From contig JAITML010000038.1 in the NCBI GenBank assembly GCA_031277395.1, forward strand, positions 1-36,170: a stretch of 36,170 nucleotides of DNA, read 5' to 3'. Source of the DNA: Methylobacillus sp. (lineage in GTDB: Bacteria; Pseudomonadota; Gammaproteobacteria; Burkholderiales; Methylophilaceae). The number at the start of each line of letters is the position of its first letter. Positions within the stretch are counted from its first letter, which is position 1. The notes under the pieces were generated by a model. That model was not told the DNA's origin. It made no database searches and was given only the letters and a program-made list of their open reading frames with translations. This document shows, in pieces, positions 14,679 through 23,458 of the stretch. A program made the translations under genes and the position numbers.

Positions 14679-15320
14679 TCAGGCAGTACGTGCCAGATTG
14701 GTGATTTCAGCAGCAGCGGCAGCCGGATCGGCAGCACCGTAGATGGCAGCGCCAGCCACGATGATGTTGGCACCGGCCTTCACGACTTGCTGAACGGTTG
14801 CAGGCTTGATGCCGCCGGCAACGGAGATCTGCACGTTAAGGCCAAGACCGGCCACCAGACCGAGGTCGGCAAACGGGGTTTGACCCGCAGCTTGCTGATC
14901 CAGACCAGTGTGCACGCCGATGATGTGGGCGCCGAGAGCGGCCACTTCCTTGGTGCGCTGTGACTTGTCAGCCACGTTGATGAGGTCAACTTGAGCCTTC
15001 TTGCCGTAGGCATTGGCCACGTCAACCACACCCTTGATGGTGCCGATGTCGGCGGTACCCAGCACGGTGCAGATGTCTGCGCCGGCCTTGTAGAACGGCT
15101 CGGCTTCGTAGTAACCGGCGTCCATGGTCTTCAGGTCAACCAGAATCAGGTTGTTGGGGAACTTGGAACGCAGGGTCTTCAGCAGATTGATGCCGTTGTG
15201 CTTGATGCAGGGGGTGCCGATTTCCAGAATATCGACGTGCGAAGCGACCTTTTCTGCCAGTGCAACGGTTGCGTCGAAGTCCAGGGAGTCAAGTGCCATT
15301 TGAACTAAGGGTTTTGCCAT
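14679..15320 (-). CDS. hxlA: 3-hexulose-6-phosphate synthase, copy A
   Basis: Hps condenses formaldehyde with ribulose 5-phosphate, the entry step of the RuMP cycle. This 213-residue TIM barrel of the OMP-decarboxylase superfamily shows MALDSLDFDATVALAEK, EIGTPCIKHNG, the DxKxxD motif in LVDLKTMDAGYYEAEPF, and SVAGGIKPATVQQVVKAGAN (phosphate site). The frame extends upstream, but ATG 15320 has GAGGAAA eight bases before it and fits the family N-terminus. It lies 67 bp downstream of a second hps gene and is clearly diverged from it, so the duplication is not recent. Confidence 0.95.
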   Translation of the reverse strand: MAKPLVQMALDSLDFDATVALAEKVASHVDILEIGTPCIKHNGINLLKTLRSKFPNNLILVDLKTMDAGYYEAEPFYKAGADICTVLGTADIGTIKGVVDVANAYGKKAQVDLINVADKSQRTKEVAALGAHIIGVHTGLDQQAAGQTPFADLGLVAGLGLNVQISVAGGIKPATVQQVVKAGANIIVAGAAIYGAADPAAAAAEITNLARTA

Positions 15321-15387
15321 GATTAATTTCCTCGAGTGAATAAAATTATGCTTGTGCTGCTGGTTGATGAAACAAATACATTGAGGC

Positions 15388-16032
15388 TTAGGCGGCCGAT
15401 TCAACCAGCTCGCGAATTTCGCGAGCGGCCAATTCGGCAGCGGGAGAACCCGTGATCGCGCCTCCGATCACAACGATATCCGGACCTGCCTTGACGACTT
15501 GCTGAACCGTGGCTTGCTTGATGCCGCCTGCCACGGAAATCTTGACGTTCAGACCGAGAGACACCATCGCAGCAAGATCGGCAAACGGGGTTTGACCTGC
15601 GAGTTGCTGGTCTATCCCGGTATGAATGCCGATGATGTGCGCGCCCAGCTTTGCAGCTTCCTTGGCGCGGGCGGCCTTGTCCTGAACGTTAATCAGGTCG
15701 ACTTGAGCCTGTTTGCCATAGGCATTGGCCACATCGACCACTCCCTTGATGGTGCCGAGATCGGCCGTTCCGAGAACGGTGGTGATATCGGCGCCAGCCT
15801 TGAAGAAGGGTTCTGCTTCGTAGTACCCGGCATCCATTGTTTTCAGGTCAACAAACAAAAGCTTGTCCGGGTGAGCCGCCTTGATCGCTTTCACCAATGC
15901 AAGACCGTTGACCTTGAGACAAGGCGTACCGACTTCGATAATGTCCACATAAGGCCCAGCCTGACGGGCAAGCGCCAATGTCTGTTCGTAGTCCAGTGAA
16001 TCCAGCGCCACCTGAATAAGTGGTTTTGCCAT
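15388..16032 (-). CDS. hxlA: 3-hexulose-6-phosphate synthase, copy B
   Basis: This 214-residue Hps paralogue has the same landmarks: QVALDSLDYEQTLALARQ, EVGTPCLKVNGLALVKAI, FVDLKTMDAGYYEAEPFF with the DxKxxD motif, and SVAGGIKQATVQQVVKAGPD. It differs from copy A at scattered positions throughout and at the C-terminus, where copy A ends NLARTA and this one RELVESAA. GGAGG precedes the ATG at 16032. It lies between tal and copy A on the same strand. The terminator behind tal suggests that it has its own promoter in the 127-bp spacer. Confidence 0.95.
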   Translation of the reverse strand: MAKPLIQVALDSLDYEQTLALARQAGPYVDIIEVGTPCLKVNGLALVKAIKAAHPDKLLFVDLKTMDAGYYEAEPFFKAGADITTVLGTADLGTIKGVVDVANAYGKQAQVDLINVQDKAARAKEAAKLGAHIIGIHTGIDQQLAGQTPFADLAAMVSLGLNVKISVAGGIKQATVQQVVKAGPDIVVIGGAITGSPAAELAAREIRELVESAA

Positions 16033-16113
16033 GGTATTTCCTCCGCAAATGTTTCAGGGTAAATATTTCCGGAAATTTTTCCAACAGGAATGTATTGTGC
16101 CGGAAAAAAGTTC

Positions 16114-16146
16114 AAAGGCCAACCGGCGCACGTCCGGTCGGCCACT
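16114..16146. terminator. Strong intrinsic terminator after transaldolase
   Basis: GGCCAACCGG (16117-16126) pairs with CCGGTCGGCC (16134-16143) around a 7-nt loop, with one mismatch. A U-rich tract follows in both directions (TTTTTT near 16105 on the minus strand, TTTTT at 16146 on the plus strand). Confidence 0.8.
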
Positions 16147-16159
16147 TTTTAAAACCGGC

Positions 16160-17113
16160 TTACAGTTTTTCCGCGAGCGCCTTTTCCAGTTTGTTCTGGT
16201 CTGCAACAAAACCGCGGATGCCTTCGGCGAGCTTTTCGGTCGCCATCGCATCCTCATTGAGCGCGAAACGGAATTCTTCTTCCGTCATTTTCGCAGGCGG
16301 AGTTTTGGTGGCGCCGCTGCTCTTGAGCGCCTGCGCCAGCGTGCCTTCGGTCGCAGCCAGTTCCTGCAACAGGTTCGGCGATACCGTCAAACGGTCGCAA
16401 CCGGCCAGCGCGATGAGTTCGCCGGTGTTGCGGAAAGATGCGCCCATGACCACGGTTTTGTAACCATGCTCCTTGTAGTATGCATAGATCGTACGCACGG
16501 ATACCACGCCCGGATCGGTTTCCTGCGTGTATTCGGTACCGGGATTTTTAGCCTTGTACCAGTCGAGAATGCGGCCCACGAACGGGGAAATCAGGAACAC
16601 GCCCGCTTCCGCACAGGCACGCGCCTGACCGAAACCAAACAGCAGGGTCAGGTTGCAGTTGATGCCTTCTTTTTCGAGAATTTCACCGGCCTTGACGCCT
16701 TCCCAGGTGGAAGCCAGCTTGATGAGCACACGGTCGCGCTTGACTCCGGCGTCTTCGTACAATTTGATGAGCTTGCGACCCTTGGCGACCATCTTGTCAA
16801 TGTTGAACGACAGACGCGCATCAACTTCGGTGGAAATGCGACCCGGCACAACCTTGGAAATTTCGATGCCGATGAGCACGGCCAGTTTGTCGGCTGCATT
16901 TTCGATCTGCGCTGCCTTGTCGCCGCCTTGCGCTTTGGCATAGGCGATGGACTCATCAATCAGATGCGCATACTGGGGCAAGGTGCTGGCTTTCAGCAGC
17001 AGAGACGGATTGGTGGTCGCATCGACCGGCTTGACGCTCTTGATCGCCTCCACATCACCGGTATCGGCAACGATGGTGGTCATCGCCTTCAATTGTTCAA
17101 GCAAATTTGCCAT
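16160..17113 (-). CDS. tal: Transaldolase
   Basis: Transaldolase transfers a dihydroxyacetone unit between sugar phosphates and regenerates ribulose 5-phosphate for formaldehyde fixation. The 317-residue length is normal for the TalB class. Landmarks are [28 protein letters not shown] with the Schiff-base lysine, [32 protein letters not shown] and [19 protein letters not shown] precedes the ATG at 17113. Together with hps and phi it makes a compact RuMP unit. The 92-bp AT-rich gap upstream likely holds its promoter, but no confident hexamer pair can be named. Confidence 0.95.
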   Translation of the reverse strand: MANLLEQLKAMTTIVADTGDVEAIKSVKPVDATTNPSLLLKASTLPQYAHLIDESIAYAKAQGGDKAAQIENAADKLAVLIGIEISKVVPGRISTEVDARLSFNIDKMVAKGRKLIKLYEDAGVKRDRVLIKLASTWEGVKAGEILEKEGINCNLTLLFGFGQARACAEAGVFLISPFVGRILDWYKAKNPGTEYTQETDPGVVSVRTIYAYYKEHGYKTVVMGASFRNTGELIALAGCDRLTVSPNLLQELAATEGTLAQALKSSGATKTPPAKMTEEEFRFALNEDAMATEKLAEGIRGFVADQNKLEKALAEKL

Positions 17114-17205
17114 GAGCTTCTCCTGAATTTCCGTAAAATGTAAATTAAAATTTTGTTGTTATCGTTTTGTGAACTTTGGATATTACTACGATACGTTAAA
17201 AAACG

Positions 17206-18051
17206 TCATCCCCTTTTTTCCAGTTCCGCCATTAAAAGGCTGGCGACAGTCAGGTCGGCGCTGGTTCCGGGGTTCCACCCGCGCGCTTTGAGCGAGCGAT
17301 CAAAATCGAGCAAATCCCTTTGATATTGTTTGGGATTTTCCTGCGCGAGCAGCACATCACGATGGTAAATTGCCTCCTTTTTCACCTGCGCCGCCACCTC
17401 ACTGCCGAACTTGCGAACAATGTGGGTATCTTCAAAGGAAGCGAGAAACTCCAGATAAACCACCGTCGTCGCCCACCCTGTCCAGCCCCAGCGCTGACAA
17501 GCCGCCTCGTACACCTGAACGCCTCTGCTTACATCCGAATAGCAACAAAGATACTGCAGTGCGATGCGATCACGAGACGCGGCCTCTTTCATCACCTCAA
17601 GCAAAGTCGCTTGCGGCGGCACCCGCACATCGTATCGCGCGCTTTCACCCAAGCCCGCAGGCGATGCGCGGGAAATGGCCTTGCACGCGAGAACGGCATC
17701 TTCAACCGTCAAGTCGCGCAACACATGCTTCAGACTTTCCGTGACGGATTCTTCTTCTTTGCGCTCCAATGCCGCATGTATCAGCGGCGCGCACAACAGC
17801 ACAATGCCGAGATTGGTGTTGCAACCGACGACCCGCCAGGTCGATTCAACGGAATTCAAAATGCGCTCGCCAACGCTCAAATGCGGACGCGCGATTTCCG
17901 CCGCTGCCGCTTCCGCGCTGCGAACAAAATCCTGCACGACCATACCGTGCCCATCCGCGAAGACATGCACATTGCCGGGTTTGAGCGTCTCCAGTTCGGC
18001 GAGGCAGGCATTCTTGAACGCGGCGGCCAATTGTTCAGCGCGTGCCGTCAT
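17206..18051 (-). CDS. CitG-like protein (triphosphoribosyl-dephospho-CoA synthase family) of the H4MPT cluster
   Basis: The 281-residue protein has ETLKPGNVHVFADGHGM, GCNTNLGIVLLCAPLIHA, ASPAGLGESARYDV and NPGTSADLTVASLLMAEL, the conserved blocks of the CitG/MdcB family, which makes the prosthetic group of citrate lyase and malonate decarboxylase. Neither enzyme is encoded nearby. Similar genes recur in H4MPT clusters of methylotrophs, so a ribosyl- or phosphoribosyl-transfer step in cofactor synthesis is more likely. The ATG at 18051 overlaps the stop of the RimK-like gene as ATGA. It is the last gene of the block that begins with beta-RFAP synthase. Reaction unassigned. Confidence 0.75.
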   Translation of the reverse strand: MTARAEQLAAAFKNACLAELETLKPGNVHVFADGHGMVVQDFVRSAEAAAAEIARPHLSVGERILNSVESTWRVVGCNTNLGIVLLCAPLIHAALERKEEESVTESLKHVLRDLTVEDAVLACKAISRASPAGLGESARYDVRVPPQATLLEVMKEAASRDRIALQYLCCYSDVSRGVQVYEAACQRWGWTGWATTVVYLEFLASFEDTHIVRKFGSEVAAQVKKEAIYHRDVLLAQENPKQYQRDLLDFDRSLKARGWNPGTSADLTVASLLMAELEKRG

Positions 18052-18941
18052 GCCATCCTGCCCAGAAAATCATCCACCAGCGCCTGCGCGATATCAAGAT
18101 CAACCACACCCTGCAAACCCTTCCATGCGGGGATGCCGTTGACCTCCAGCACATGCAAGTTGCCTGCACGATCACGAATTACATCCACGCCGCAATAATC
18201 AATTTCCACCGCGCGCGCCGCCGCCAATGCAATCTCCGCGACTTCGCCTTCCGGCGACAAATACTCGCAACGCCCGCCCTGCGCGACATTGTTCACCCAG
18301 TGGCTGCCATGCCGCACCATCGCGCCGATCACCTTGCCGGCGATGATAAACACGCGATGATCGTGCCACGCGCCTTCACCGCTATCAATGTAATGCTGGA
18401 GATAATAAACCCCGTCCACATGCTGTTCCATGGGTACCGGAATGATGCTTGCATCCGTCAGCAATCGCACCCCCTGCCCTTGCGAGCCGAACAACGGTTT
18501 GATGACGAGCGCGTGCCCTGCCGTCGTCTCGCGCACAATCACCTGCTGCGCGTGTTCGCGTGATTCGCACACCCAGGTGGGCGGCGTGGCGACGTGATGA
18601 TGATGCAACAGAAAACTGGTCATCGCCTTGTCCACCGTGCGTTCAATCGCCCGCCCATCGTTGTAAACCGCAATGCCCAGTGTTGCAAGCGCATGCAATA
18701 CATCCAACCGCATGATGACCTGCTGCAACGTGCCACCCGGCACACCGCGCACAAACACGCCCTGCGGAAGAGCATCTTCAAAACCGGGGATATGCACGCC
18801 GATGCCGCCGTTCGCGAGATCGAAAAAACATTCACGGAGGGAAATAAATACCGCCTCCCGACCGCGTGCGGCAAAAGCCTGCTTGAGCCGTTTGCCATGC
18901 CAGCCGGGATCGTCCGTAAAGACGGGGATGCGGTGATTCAC
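18048..18941 (-). CDS. RimK/MptN-type ATP-grasp glutamate-ligase-like protein
   Basis: This 297-residue ATP-grasp protein shows RGVPGGTLQQVIMRLDVLHA, GIAVYNDGRAIERTVDKAMT, HALVIKPLFGSQGQGVRLL (ATP-binding lysine and flexible loop), and DVIRDRAGNLHVLEVNGIPA (metal-binding residues). It is close to the RimK and MptN group that adds glutamate to peptides or to methanopterin. In this cluster a glutamyl addition to H4MPT or a methanofuran-like cofactor is the natural reading. It starts with GTG 18941 directly after the mch stop (TAAGTG) and overlaps the CitG-like gene by four bases, so it is part of one polycistron. Confidence 0.8.
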   Translation of the reverse strand: MNHRIPVFTDDPGWHGKRLKQAFAARGREAVFISLRECFFDLANGGIGVHIPGFEDALPQGVFVRGVPGGTLQQVIMRLDVLHALATLGIAVYNDGRAIERTVDKAMTSFLLHHHHVATPPTWVCESREHAQQVIVRETTAGHALVIKPLFGSQGQGVRLLTDASIIPVPMEQHVDGVYYLQHYIDSGEGAWHDHRVFIIAGKVIGAMVRHGSHWVNNVAQGGRCEYLSPEGEVAEIALAAARAVEIDYCGVDVIRDRAGNLHVLEVNGIPAWKGLQGVVDLDIAQALVDDFLGRMA

Positions 18942-19925
18942 TTACGATTTGTAGCCGAACGACTGATCGAGCAGTTCCGCGTTCAGCTTGCCGCCGGTGA
19001 AACTGTGGCCGGATTCAACCGCAGTGACGGTCACGGCGGCGGGACTGAACAGCATGGGATCAATCTTGTAGAAATCCATGTTGACGCTCTTGAATACTTC
19101 CGCGAACGGGCGGCCATAATCACGCGATGCGCTGCTCGGCAAATCCTGCGCGAGTTTTTGCGCATCCTCGTCGCTGCCCGTTACAAATACATGCGCATGT
19201 CCGCCGAACAAAATCGCGTCATTGGTGCGCCCCATGCCGACAAGAAAATCCGGTGAGGGCGGTGGCAACGGCGCGCCCGCAATGCCATCCACCACATTTT
19301 CAAGCGGGAAATGCAGCGCGTGGATTTTATGCATCGCGACTTCCAGCACGCGCCCCACAATTTGTACCGCGCCAGCCAAGCTGCGCGTCGGCGTCAAAAT
19401 GAATGTCAACTTATCGGCGGCAAGGCCGGTGTCGCGCGCGACTTTTGCTATCACCTCCGGTGGCGGCGCTTTGTCGCTTTCGAGCACGAGCACGGCAGAG
19501 TCAGCCTCATCGCGATAATTCAATTCCTTGTACAGCTCCTCGCGCCCCGCCAATGCGCGTCCCGGCCCGGAGCCTAGCGAGAAAAATTTCTCATGCGCGA
19601 GACTCCAGCCCGCGTACTGGCTGCCCAAACAGGCCAGTACCGGATTGCACGAATGCACGGACAATTGCCACGGCCAATGCGGAAAAACCGGATTGGAATG
19701 CAGAGCAACGCGCCCCAATCCGCCCATGCAGATTTCGGTAATCAATCGCCCGGCTTCCAATCCGCCGGGAACCTTGATTCCCGCGTCAATAATGATCGCG
19801 CCGGAAGCATGGCGCTCCACAGCGAGACGCAGGGATTTCGCGTTCGCCAGCAAACTGGCCACCAGCGGCGCTGTCAGCGCGTTGACACTTGGCCAATGAC
19901 TTGTATCGAGTTTGCTCTCACTCAT
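18942..19925 (-). CDS. mch: Methenyltetrahydromethanopterin cyclohydrolase
   Basis: Mch interconverts methenyl- and formyl-H4MPT in formaldehyde oxidation. The 327-residue length is standard. Landmarks are [61 protein letters not shown] and [20 protein letters not shown]. Its ATG overlaps the stop of the upstream ATP-grasp gene (ATGA, 19922-19925) and its stop touches the next start. The mtdB / ATP-grasp / mch order ties the ATP-grasp protein to the same pathway. Confidence 0.95.
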   Translation of the reverse strand: MSESKLDTSHWPSVNALTAPLVASLLANAKSLRLAVERHASGAIIIDAGIKVPGGLEAGRLITEICMGGLGRVALHSNPVFPHWPWQLSVHSCNPVLACLGSQYAGWSLAHEKFFSLGSGPGRALAGREELYKELNYRDEADSAVLVLESDKAPPPEVIAKVARDTGLAADKLTFILTPTRSLAGAVQIVGRVLEVAMHKIHALHFPLENVVDGIAGAPLPPPSPDFLVGMGRTNDAILFGGHAHVFVTGSDEDAQKLAQDLPSSASRDYGRPFAEVFKSVNMDFYKIDPMLFSPAAVTVTAVESGHSFTGGKLNAELLDQSFGYKS

Positions 19926-21046
19926 GATTTTTCCAGTGCTTGTGATTTTTTCGGTACTTGATTCAAATTCGTGCCCAGCGCCGCCATGCGCGCGCTCGCA
20001 AGCGCGAGCGCCGCATCTGCGTTATCAGCAGAAGCCATGACGGTGCACAAAGGTTCTTCCGCCTTGCAAACAGTGCCGGACTCCGGCACATCCGCCACCC
20101 AGTCCGGCCATTCCATCGCTGCCGAAACCATGAAATCAGAAGGCGCATAGTATATCAAATGCGCTTGCGGCTGCTCGGGCGGCAACGCTTGCAGCAACAC
20201 GCCCGCGCACGCCTGCATATGCGCTTCGAACAAAACTGCGCCCGCATTTGCCGCATCATAAAGCGCGAAAGTCGCGCTCAAACGCGGATTGATTTCAAGC
20301 ACCTGAAAACCATGCTCATCCACCATGCAATCCAGACTGTTGAGGCCGCACAAGCCTGATGACCAGGCAATCTCCGCTGCCGCCTTCAGCATTCCATCAC
20401 GCACATGCAGCGCGAGATCAGCACCGCTGACCACACCGCCGTAGCGATACGGCATGGACGATGAAGGCGCGAGCAACTGGCGGTTGTATCCCACCGGCAT
20501 CACATTCTTTCCATCCGCGAGAAACAACAAAGATACCGGCGTACCCGCCGTTTTTTTCTGGTAATAACACATCGGATCAGCGCAATGCGCAGCAGGAAAA
20601 ATATGCGTGCCACCCGAACCGCCGATGCGTTTGCACAGCCAGCCTTCGAGATTTTCGGGCGGAGTTGAACTCCATGCAGGAAAAGGAATTTTCGGCGAGG
20701 AAAGCAGCGCGAAAAATGTGGCAGGCGATTTGAGCAGTCGTACCTTGTCGGCGCTGTTGCCCCATACCTTGCCGTGATGCGCCAATGCTTCCAGCAATTC
20801 AGGCTGCGTTTCAAAACCGCTGCCATAGACCAGCTCCGCGCCCTGTTCCAGCAAAGGAAAAATTTGCGCGCGCACATCATCAGCACAAAATCCACCGTCG
20901 GCATAAATCAATCGCAGTGTGCCAGCGGCGGCAGCGCGCGTATCCCTGTCCAAGAACACATCCGCCGCAATCACGCGCCGCCCTGCCGCCGCAGCCGCCC
21001 GCACAAAGGCGCGGGCACTGGCAGCGGCAATGATGATGTCAGACAA
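19922..21046 (-). CDS. ATP-grasp protein between mtdB and mch (H4MPT cluster)
   Basis: The product (about 374 residues) has an N-terminal nucleotide-sugar-like fold, [20 protein letters not shown], then [20 protein letters not shown], the ATP-grasp segment [19 protein letters not shown], and [20 protein letters not shown] with metal-binding residues. It belongs to the PurK/carboxylate-amine ligase-like ATP-grasp proteins recurrent in methylotroph H4MPT clusters and has no assigned reaction. The open frame reaches 21196, but that part is antisense-like low-quality sequence overlapping mtdB. TTG 21046, giving an 8-base overlap with the mtdB stop, is the likely start. Downstream it overlaps mch by four bases. 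Confidence 0.75.
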   Translation of the reverse strand: MSDIIIAAASARAFVRAAAAAGRRVIAADVFLDRDTRAAAAGTLRLIYADGGFCADDVRAQIFPLLEQGAELVYGSGFETQPELLEALAHHGKVWGNSADKVRLLKSPATFFALLSSPKIPFPAWSSTPPENLEGWLCKRIGGSGGTHIFPAAHCADPMCYYQKKTAGTPVSLLFLADGKNVMPVGYNRQLLAPSSSMPYRYGGVVSGADLALHVRDGMLKAAAEIAWSSGLCGLNSLDCMVDEHGFQVLEINPRLSATFALYDAANAGAVLFEAHMQACAGVLLQALPPEQPQAHLIYYAPSDFMVSAAMEWPDWVADVPESGTVCKAEEPLCTVMASADNADAALALASARMAALGTNLNQVPKKSQALEKS

Positions 21047-21935
21047 AGTCTTTGCGTGCCATCTCAAATGCGGAAAGAAAATCCAGGTACACCGGTTTGT
21101 CGGTTTCCAGCATTTTTCTGAAAAGACCTTGCTGCACTTTGTATTTAACATTGCCGATCGCGAGCGCGCCGAGGCCGAATGCGCCGGTTCCGGCAATCGG
21201 TTTGCCGTCTGCCATTACATCCACGCCTTCTGCGCCGGTAGGCGGCACGGCATTGACATCGGCCACTACTTTCAATGTCTTTGAATCGGCCATTTGTTCC
21301 AGCGTGATTACGCGCACACCGGCGGCGGCGGCGCACAGCACAACATCGGTATTCTGCACGACCGTTTTCCGCGCTGCATCGCTGATGCCATCCACGTAAC
21401 CGATGTTGGTGCCGTAACGCTGGTTATAGATGTCCGCTTTTTCCTGTACATCCGGCACGGAACGATGCGCGACCAGTTCCACCGTCGCGCCGTTTTTCGC
21501 GGCGATCACGGCAGCACATCCGGCCACAGGTCCCGTCGCGCCCAACACGCTGACTTTGCGTCCGTTCAAGTCGCCGCCGAAATTGCGTTTCAGCTGACGT
21601 TCCACCAGCGCCATCATCGCGGCGGCAGTAGTAAACGCGCCGGACGGATCGGCAAATACGGAAATTTCAAACGGCGGAACCATGGCTTTTTTCGCGGAAT
21701 CCAGCATATCCATCGCGAGATCTATGGTGCGCCCGCCGATCAACATGCCGGTGCGTTTCACACCTTGCGGCCCGCGCGAAAAAATCGCATCCTGCACCAG
21801 ACCGGTCACCTCATTGGGCTGCACGTTGGTGTAGGAAGCAATCGCGTTGTAACCGGCATCATAGGCCATGTTCACGTCGAACGGACTGGCGTTTTTTGCC
21901 GGTGTGATGAAATGCAAAATATATGGTTTTTCCAT
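21039..21935 (-). CDS. mtdB: NAD(P)-dependent methylenetetrahydromethanopterin dehydrogenase
   Basis: MtdB oxidises methylene-H4MPT to methenyl-H4MPT, yielding NAD(P)H. The 298-residue protein shows LHFITPAKNASPFDVNMAYD, GGRTIDLAMDMLDSAKKAM, the dinucleotide loop VSVLGATGPVAGCAAVIAAK and VADVNAVPPTGAEGVDVM, all typical of the MtdA/MtdB family. The context with mch and no cyclohydrolase of the folate type favours MtdB. The frame is open to 22031, but ATG 21935 has AAGGTG four bases upstream and fits the family N-terminus. It lies 29 bp behind the beta-RFAP synthase gene. Confidence 0.93.
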   Translation of the reverse strand: MEKPYILHFITPAKNASPFDVNMAYDAGYNAIASYTNVQPNEVTGLVQDAIFSRGPQGVKRTGMLIGGRTIDLAMDMLDSAKKAMVPPFEISVFADPSGAFTTAAAMMALVERQLKRNFGGDLNGRKVSVLGATGPVAGCAAVIAAKNGATVELVAHRSVPDVQEKADIYNQRYGTNIGYVDGISDAARKTVVQNTDVVLCAAAAGVRVITLEQMADSKTLKVVADVNAVPPTGAEGVDVMADGKPIAGTGAFGLGALAIGNVKYKVQQGLFRKMLETDKPVYLDFLSAFEMARKDFV

Positions 21936-21964
21936 GACGCACCTTAAAAATAAATGTGTGTAAC

Positions 21965-22927
21965 TTAACTTGCCATGCCCTGATTGCGCGCTCTGCAAAC
22001 CATGAAATTCATATGTTTCAGATCCGCGCATTTTTCTTTCAACGCAGTCAATAAACTCTGCGCCTCGGATTCATTTTCCACAATTGCAAACCCGGTCGGC
22101 CCCCAGGAGCTTTGCCCCACACAGCCTATACCCTGCCCGTGCAACCATTCGAGCAAGCCGCCCACCGTTGCGCTCGTGAAGCGTTCGCCGCCTTGGGCGG
22201 AGGCGAAATAATCACCGATGCAGCATTGAATTTCATAAATCGCCGCACCGAATGCCGCCAAATCCCGCTCGGCAACTGCGGGCAATGCCTGCATCAAAAC
22301 CCGCCGGCATAATTTCGCCGCCGTTTCAGCGGAAAATTCCGGCAATGCGCGGAAGGCTTCAATCTCCTGCTTGCCATGCACCCCCGTGCCGGAATTGTCG
22401 AACATCAACAGAATGCGCCAATCTTCGGGAAAATCCAATCGCGCCAATAACGGCGGAAGCACTGTGTCAGGAGCGCGACCGCCATCCACAAGCAAACCAC
22501 CCTGCTCAAACGCGCCTATGCCAATGCCGGAACGCATGCCGCGTTGCATTACCGCTGCCACATCACGCGGCTTCAGTGGTAAATCATACAGCCTGACCAG
22601 CGCCCATCCGGCAGCCATGGCCATCTGTGTACCCGAACCCAGGCCGGAATGCTCGGGAATCGCGCTTTCGATCTCAACTGCAAGCGCGCCTTCCAGCCCC
22701 TGACTCTGCATGAATTGCCGCGCATAAGCCAAGGCACGCTCACCGCCGGGGCCGGTTGCGGCAAACTCCGTCGCACGCGCCACGACAAGCCGCGTCACCG
22801 GCTCCGACAGCGCCAGACCTATACTGCCAAATCTGCGACCCAACCCGCCATGCAGATCGAAAAACCCCATGTGCAGACGCGCCGTCGTTGTCACGCCAAT
22901 CTGATGTGGAGTTTTGCTGCCGGACAT
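21965..22927 (-). CDS. Beta-ribofuranosylaminobenzene 5'-phosphate synthase
   Basis: This GHMP-kinase-fold enzyme joins p-aminobenzoate and phosphoribosyl pyrophosphate, the first committed step towards the arylamine part of H4MPT. The protein (320 aa) has TTTARLHMGFFDLHGGLGRR, ESAIPEHSGLGSGTQMAMAA (phosphate loop), GIGIGAFEQGGLLVDGGR and GQSSWGPTGFAIVENE, all characteristic of the family. ATG 22927 is preferred; an in-frame TTG at 22936 would add three residues. It is the first gene of the minus-strand cofactor block, and its product uses the same p-aminobenzoate that PabB, encoded 13 kb away, helps to make. Confidence 0.92.
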   Translation of the reverse strand: MSGSKTPHQIGVTTTARLHMGFFDLHGGLGRRFGSIGLALSEPVTRLVVARATEFAATGPGGERALAYARQFMQSQGLEGALAVEIESAIPEHSGLGSGTQMAMAAGWALVRLYDLPLKPRDVAAVMQRGMRSGIGIGAFEQGGLLVDGGRAPDTVLPPLLARLDFPEDWRILLMFDNSGTGVHGKQEIEAFRALPEFSAETAAKLCRRVLMQALPAVAERDLAAFGAAIYEIQCCIGDYFASAQGGERFTSATVGGLLEWLHGQGIGCVGQSSWGPTGFAIVENESEAQSLLTALKEKCADLKHMNFMVCRARNQGMAS

Positions 22928-22971
22928 GCTTGCCAACTCTGGATGAATAAAGCGTTTTATTTTAACCCAGC

Positions 22972-23268
22972 TTGATCGGTGCGTGCTATGCGGATATCGC
23001 CCAGACCGAAGACAAAGCCACCTTGCTCTGGATATGCCCCAGTTTCATGCGCACCTTCCAGAATAAACCGAGAACGTACTTTTTCTCGGCAACGGGTGAC
23101 ATAGCCTTTGAGTTCGACCAGTCGGGCGGGAGCTTTGAGCTTGCGGCGGGGATTGAACGGCAACGCGGGAAGGACTACGCACTCTTCCTCTCGGGGTTGT
23201 ACCGTGTTGGGCTGGATGGAGATGGCTATGACTATGGGCTTAAAGCAGGCATACGCTGGGATTTTTGA
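22972..23268 (+). pseudogene. Remnant of an outer-membrane beta-barrel protein gene (C-terminal strands)
   Basis: From about 23092 on, the frame reads GDIAFEFDQSGGSFELAAGI, YALFLSGLYRVGLDGDG and GLKAGIRWDF: alternating strands ending in a terminal phenylalanine, as in the last strands of autotransporter-like or porin barrels. The first 40 residues do not look like barrel sequence. The ORF opens with TTG 22972 without a ribosome-binding site, and no signal peptide or upstream barrel part exists in any frame before the divergent beta-RFAP gene. I read it as a truncated gene relic. A short real protein cannot be excluded. The repeat AGGAACCAGGGGCTGGGG follows its stop codon. Confidence 0.45.
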
Positions 23269-23271
23269 GAG

Positions 23272-23322
23272 AGGAACCAGGGGCTGGGGAATCAGGGATC
23301 AGATGACAGAGGTCAGGGATCA
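23272..23322. repeat. Degenerate heptad repeats (minus-strand CTGATCC type)
   Basis: On the minus strand the units read CTGATCC, CTGACCT, CTGTCAT, CTGATCC, CTGATTC, CCCAGCC and so on, with period 7. The first 18 bases (23272-23289) are identical to 1044-1061. Confidence 0.55.
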
Positions 23323-23362
23323 GTAAAACCTATCCCCCGGCCCCTCGCTGCGCTCTCCCCAG

Positions 23363-23386
23363 CCCTCTCCCACAAGGGGAGAGGGA
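23363..23386. repeat. Palindrome CCCTCTCCC-ACAAG-GGGAGAGGG
   Basis: Two 9-bp arms enclose a short spacer. Purine/pyrimidine-strand palindromes of this kind are frequent intergenic elements in proteobacteria and may act as terminators or REP-like sites. Here it lies in the gap between the barrel remnant and pgl. Confidence 0.6.
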
Positions 23387-23396
23387 GTTTAGTTTT

Positions 23397-23458
23397 TCTG
23401 AATCCTGAATCCTGAATCCTGAATCCTGAATCCTGTAACCTGAACCCTGCTTCCTAGT
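23397..23458. repeat. CTGAATC tandem heptamer array
   Basis: At least five exact CTGAATC units are followed by decayed ones (CTGTAAC, CTGAACC, CTGCTTC, CTAGTTC). The last degenerate unit overlaps the stop codon of pgl at 23454, so copy-number change could alter the pgl C-terminus or 3' end. Confidence 0.75.

Noticed and set aside
23397-23458. CTGAATC array as a CRISPR-like array
   Set aside because: Units are 7 bp with no spacers, so it is a simple tandem repeat.
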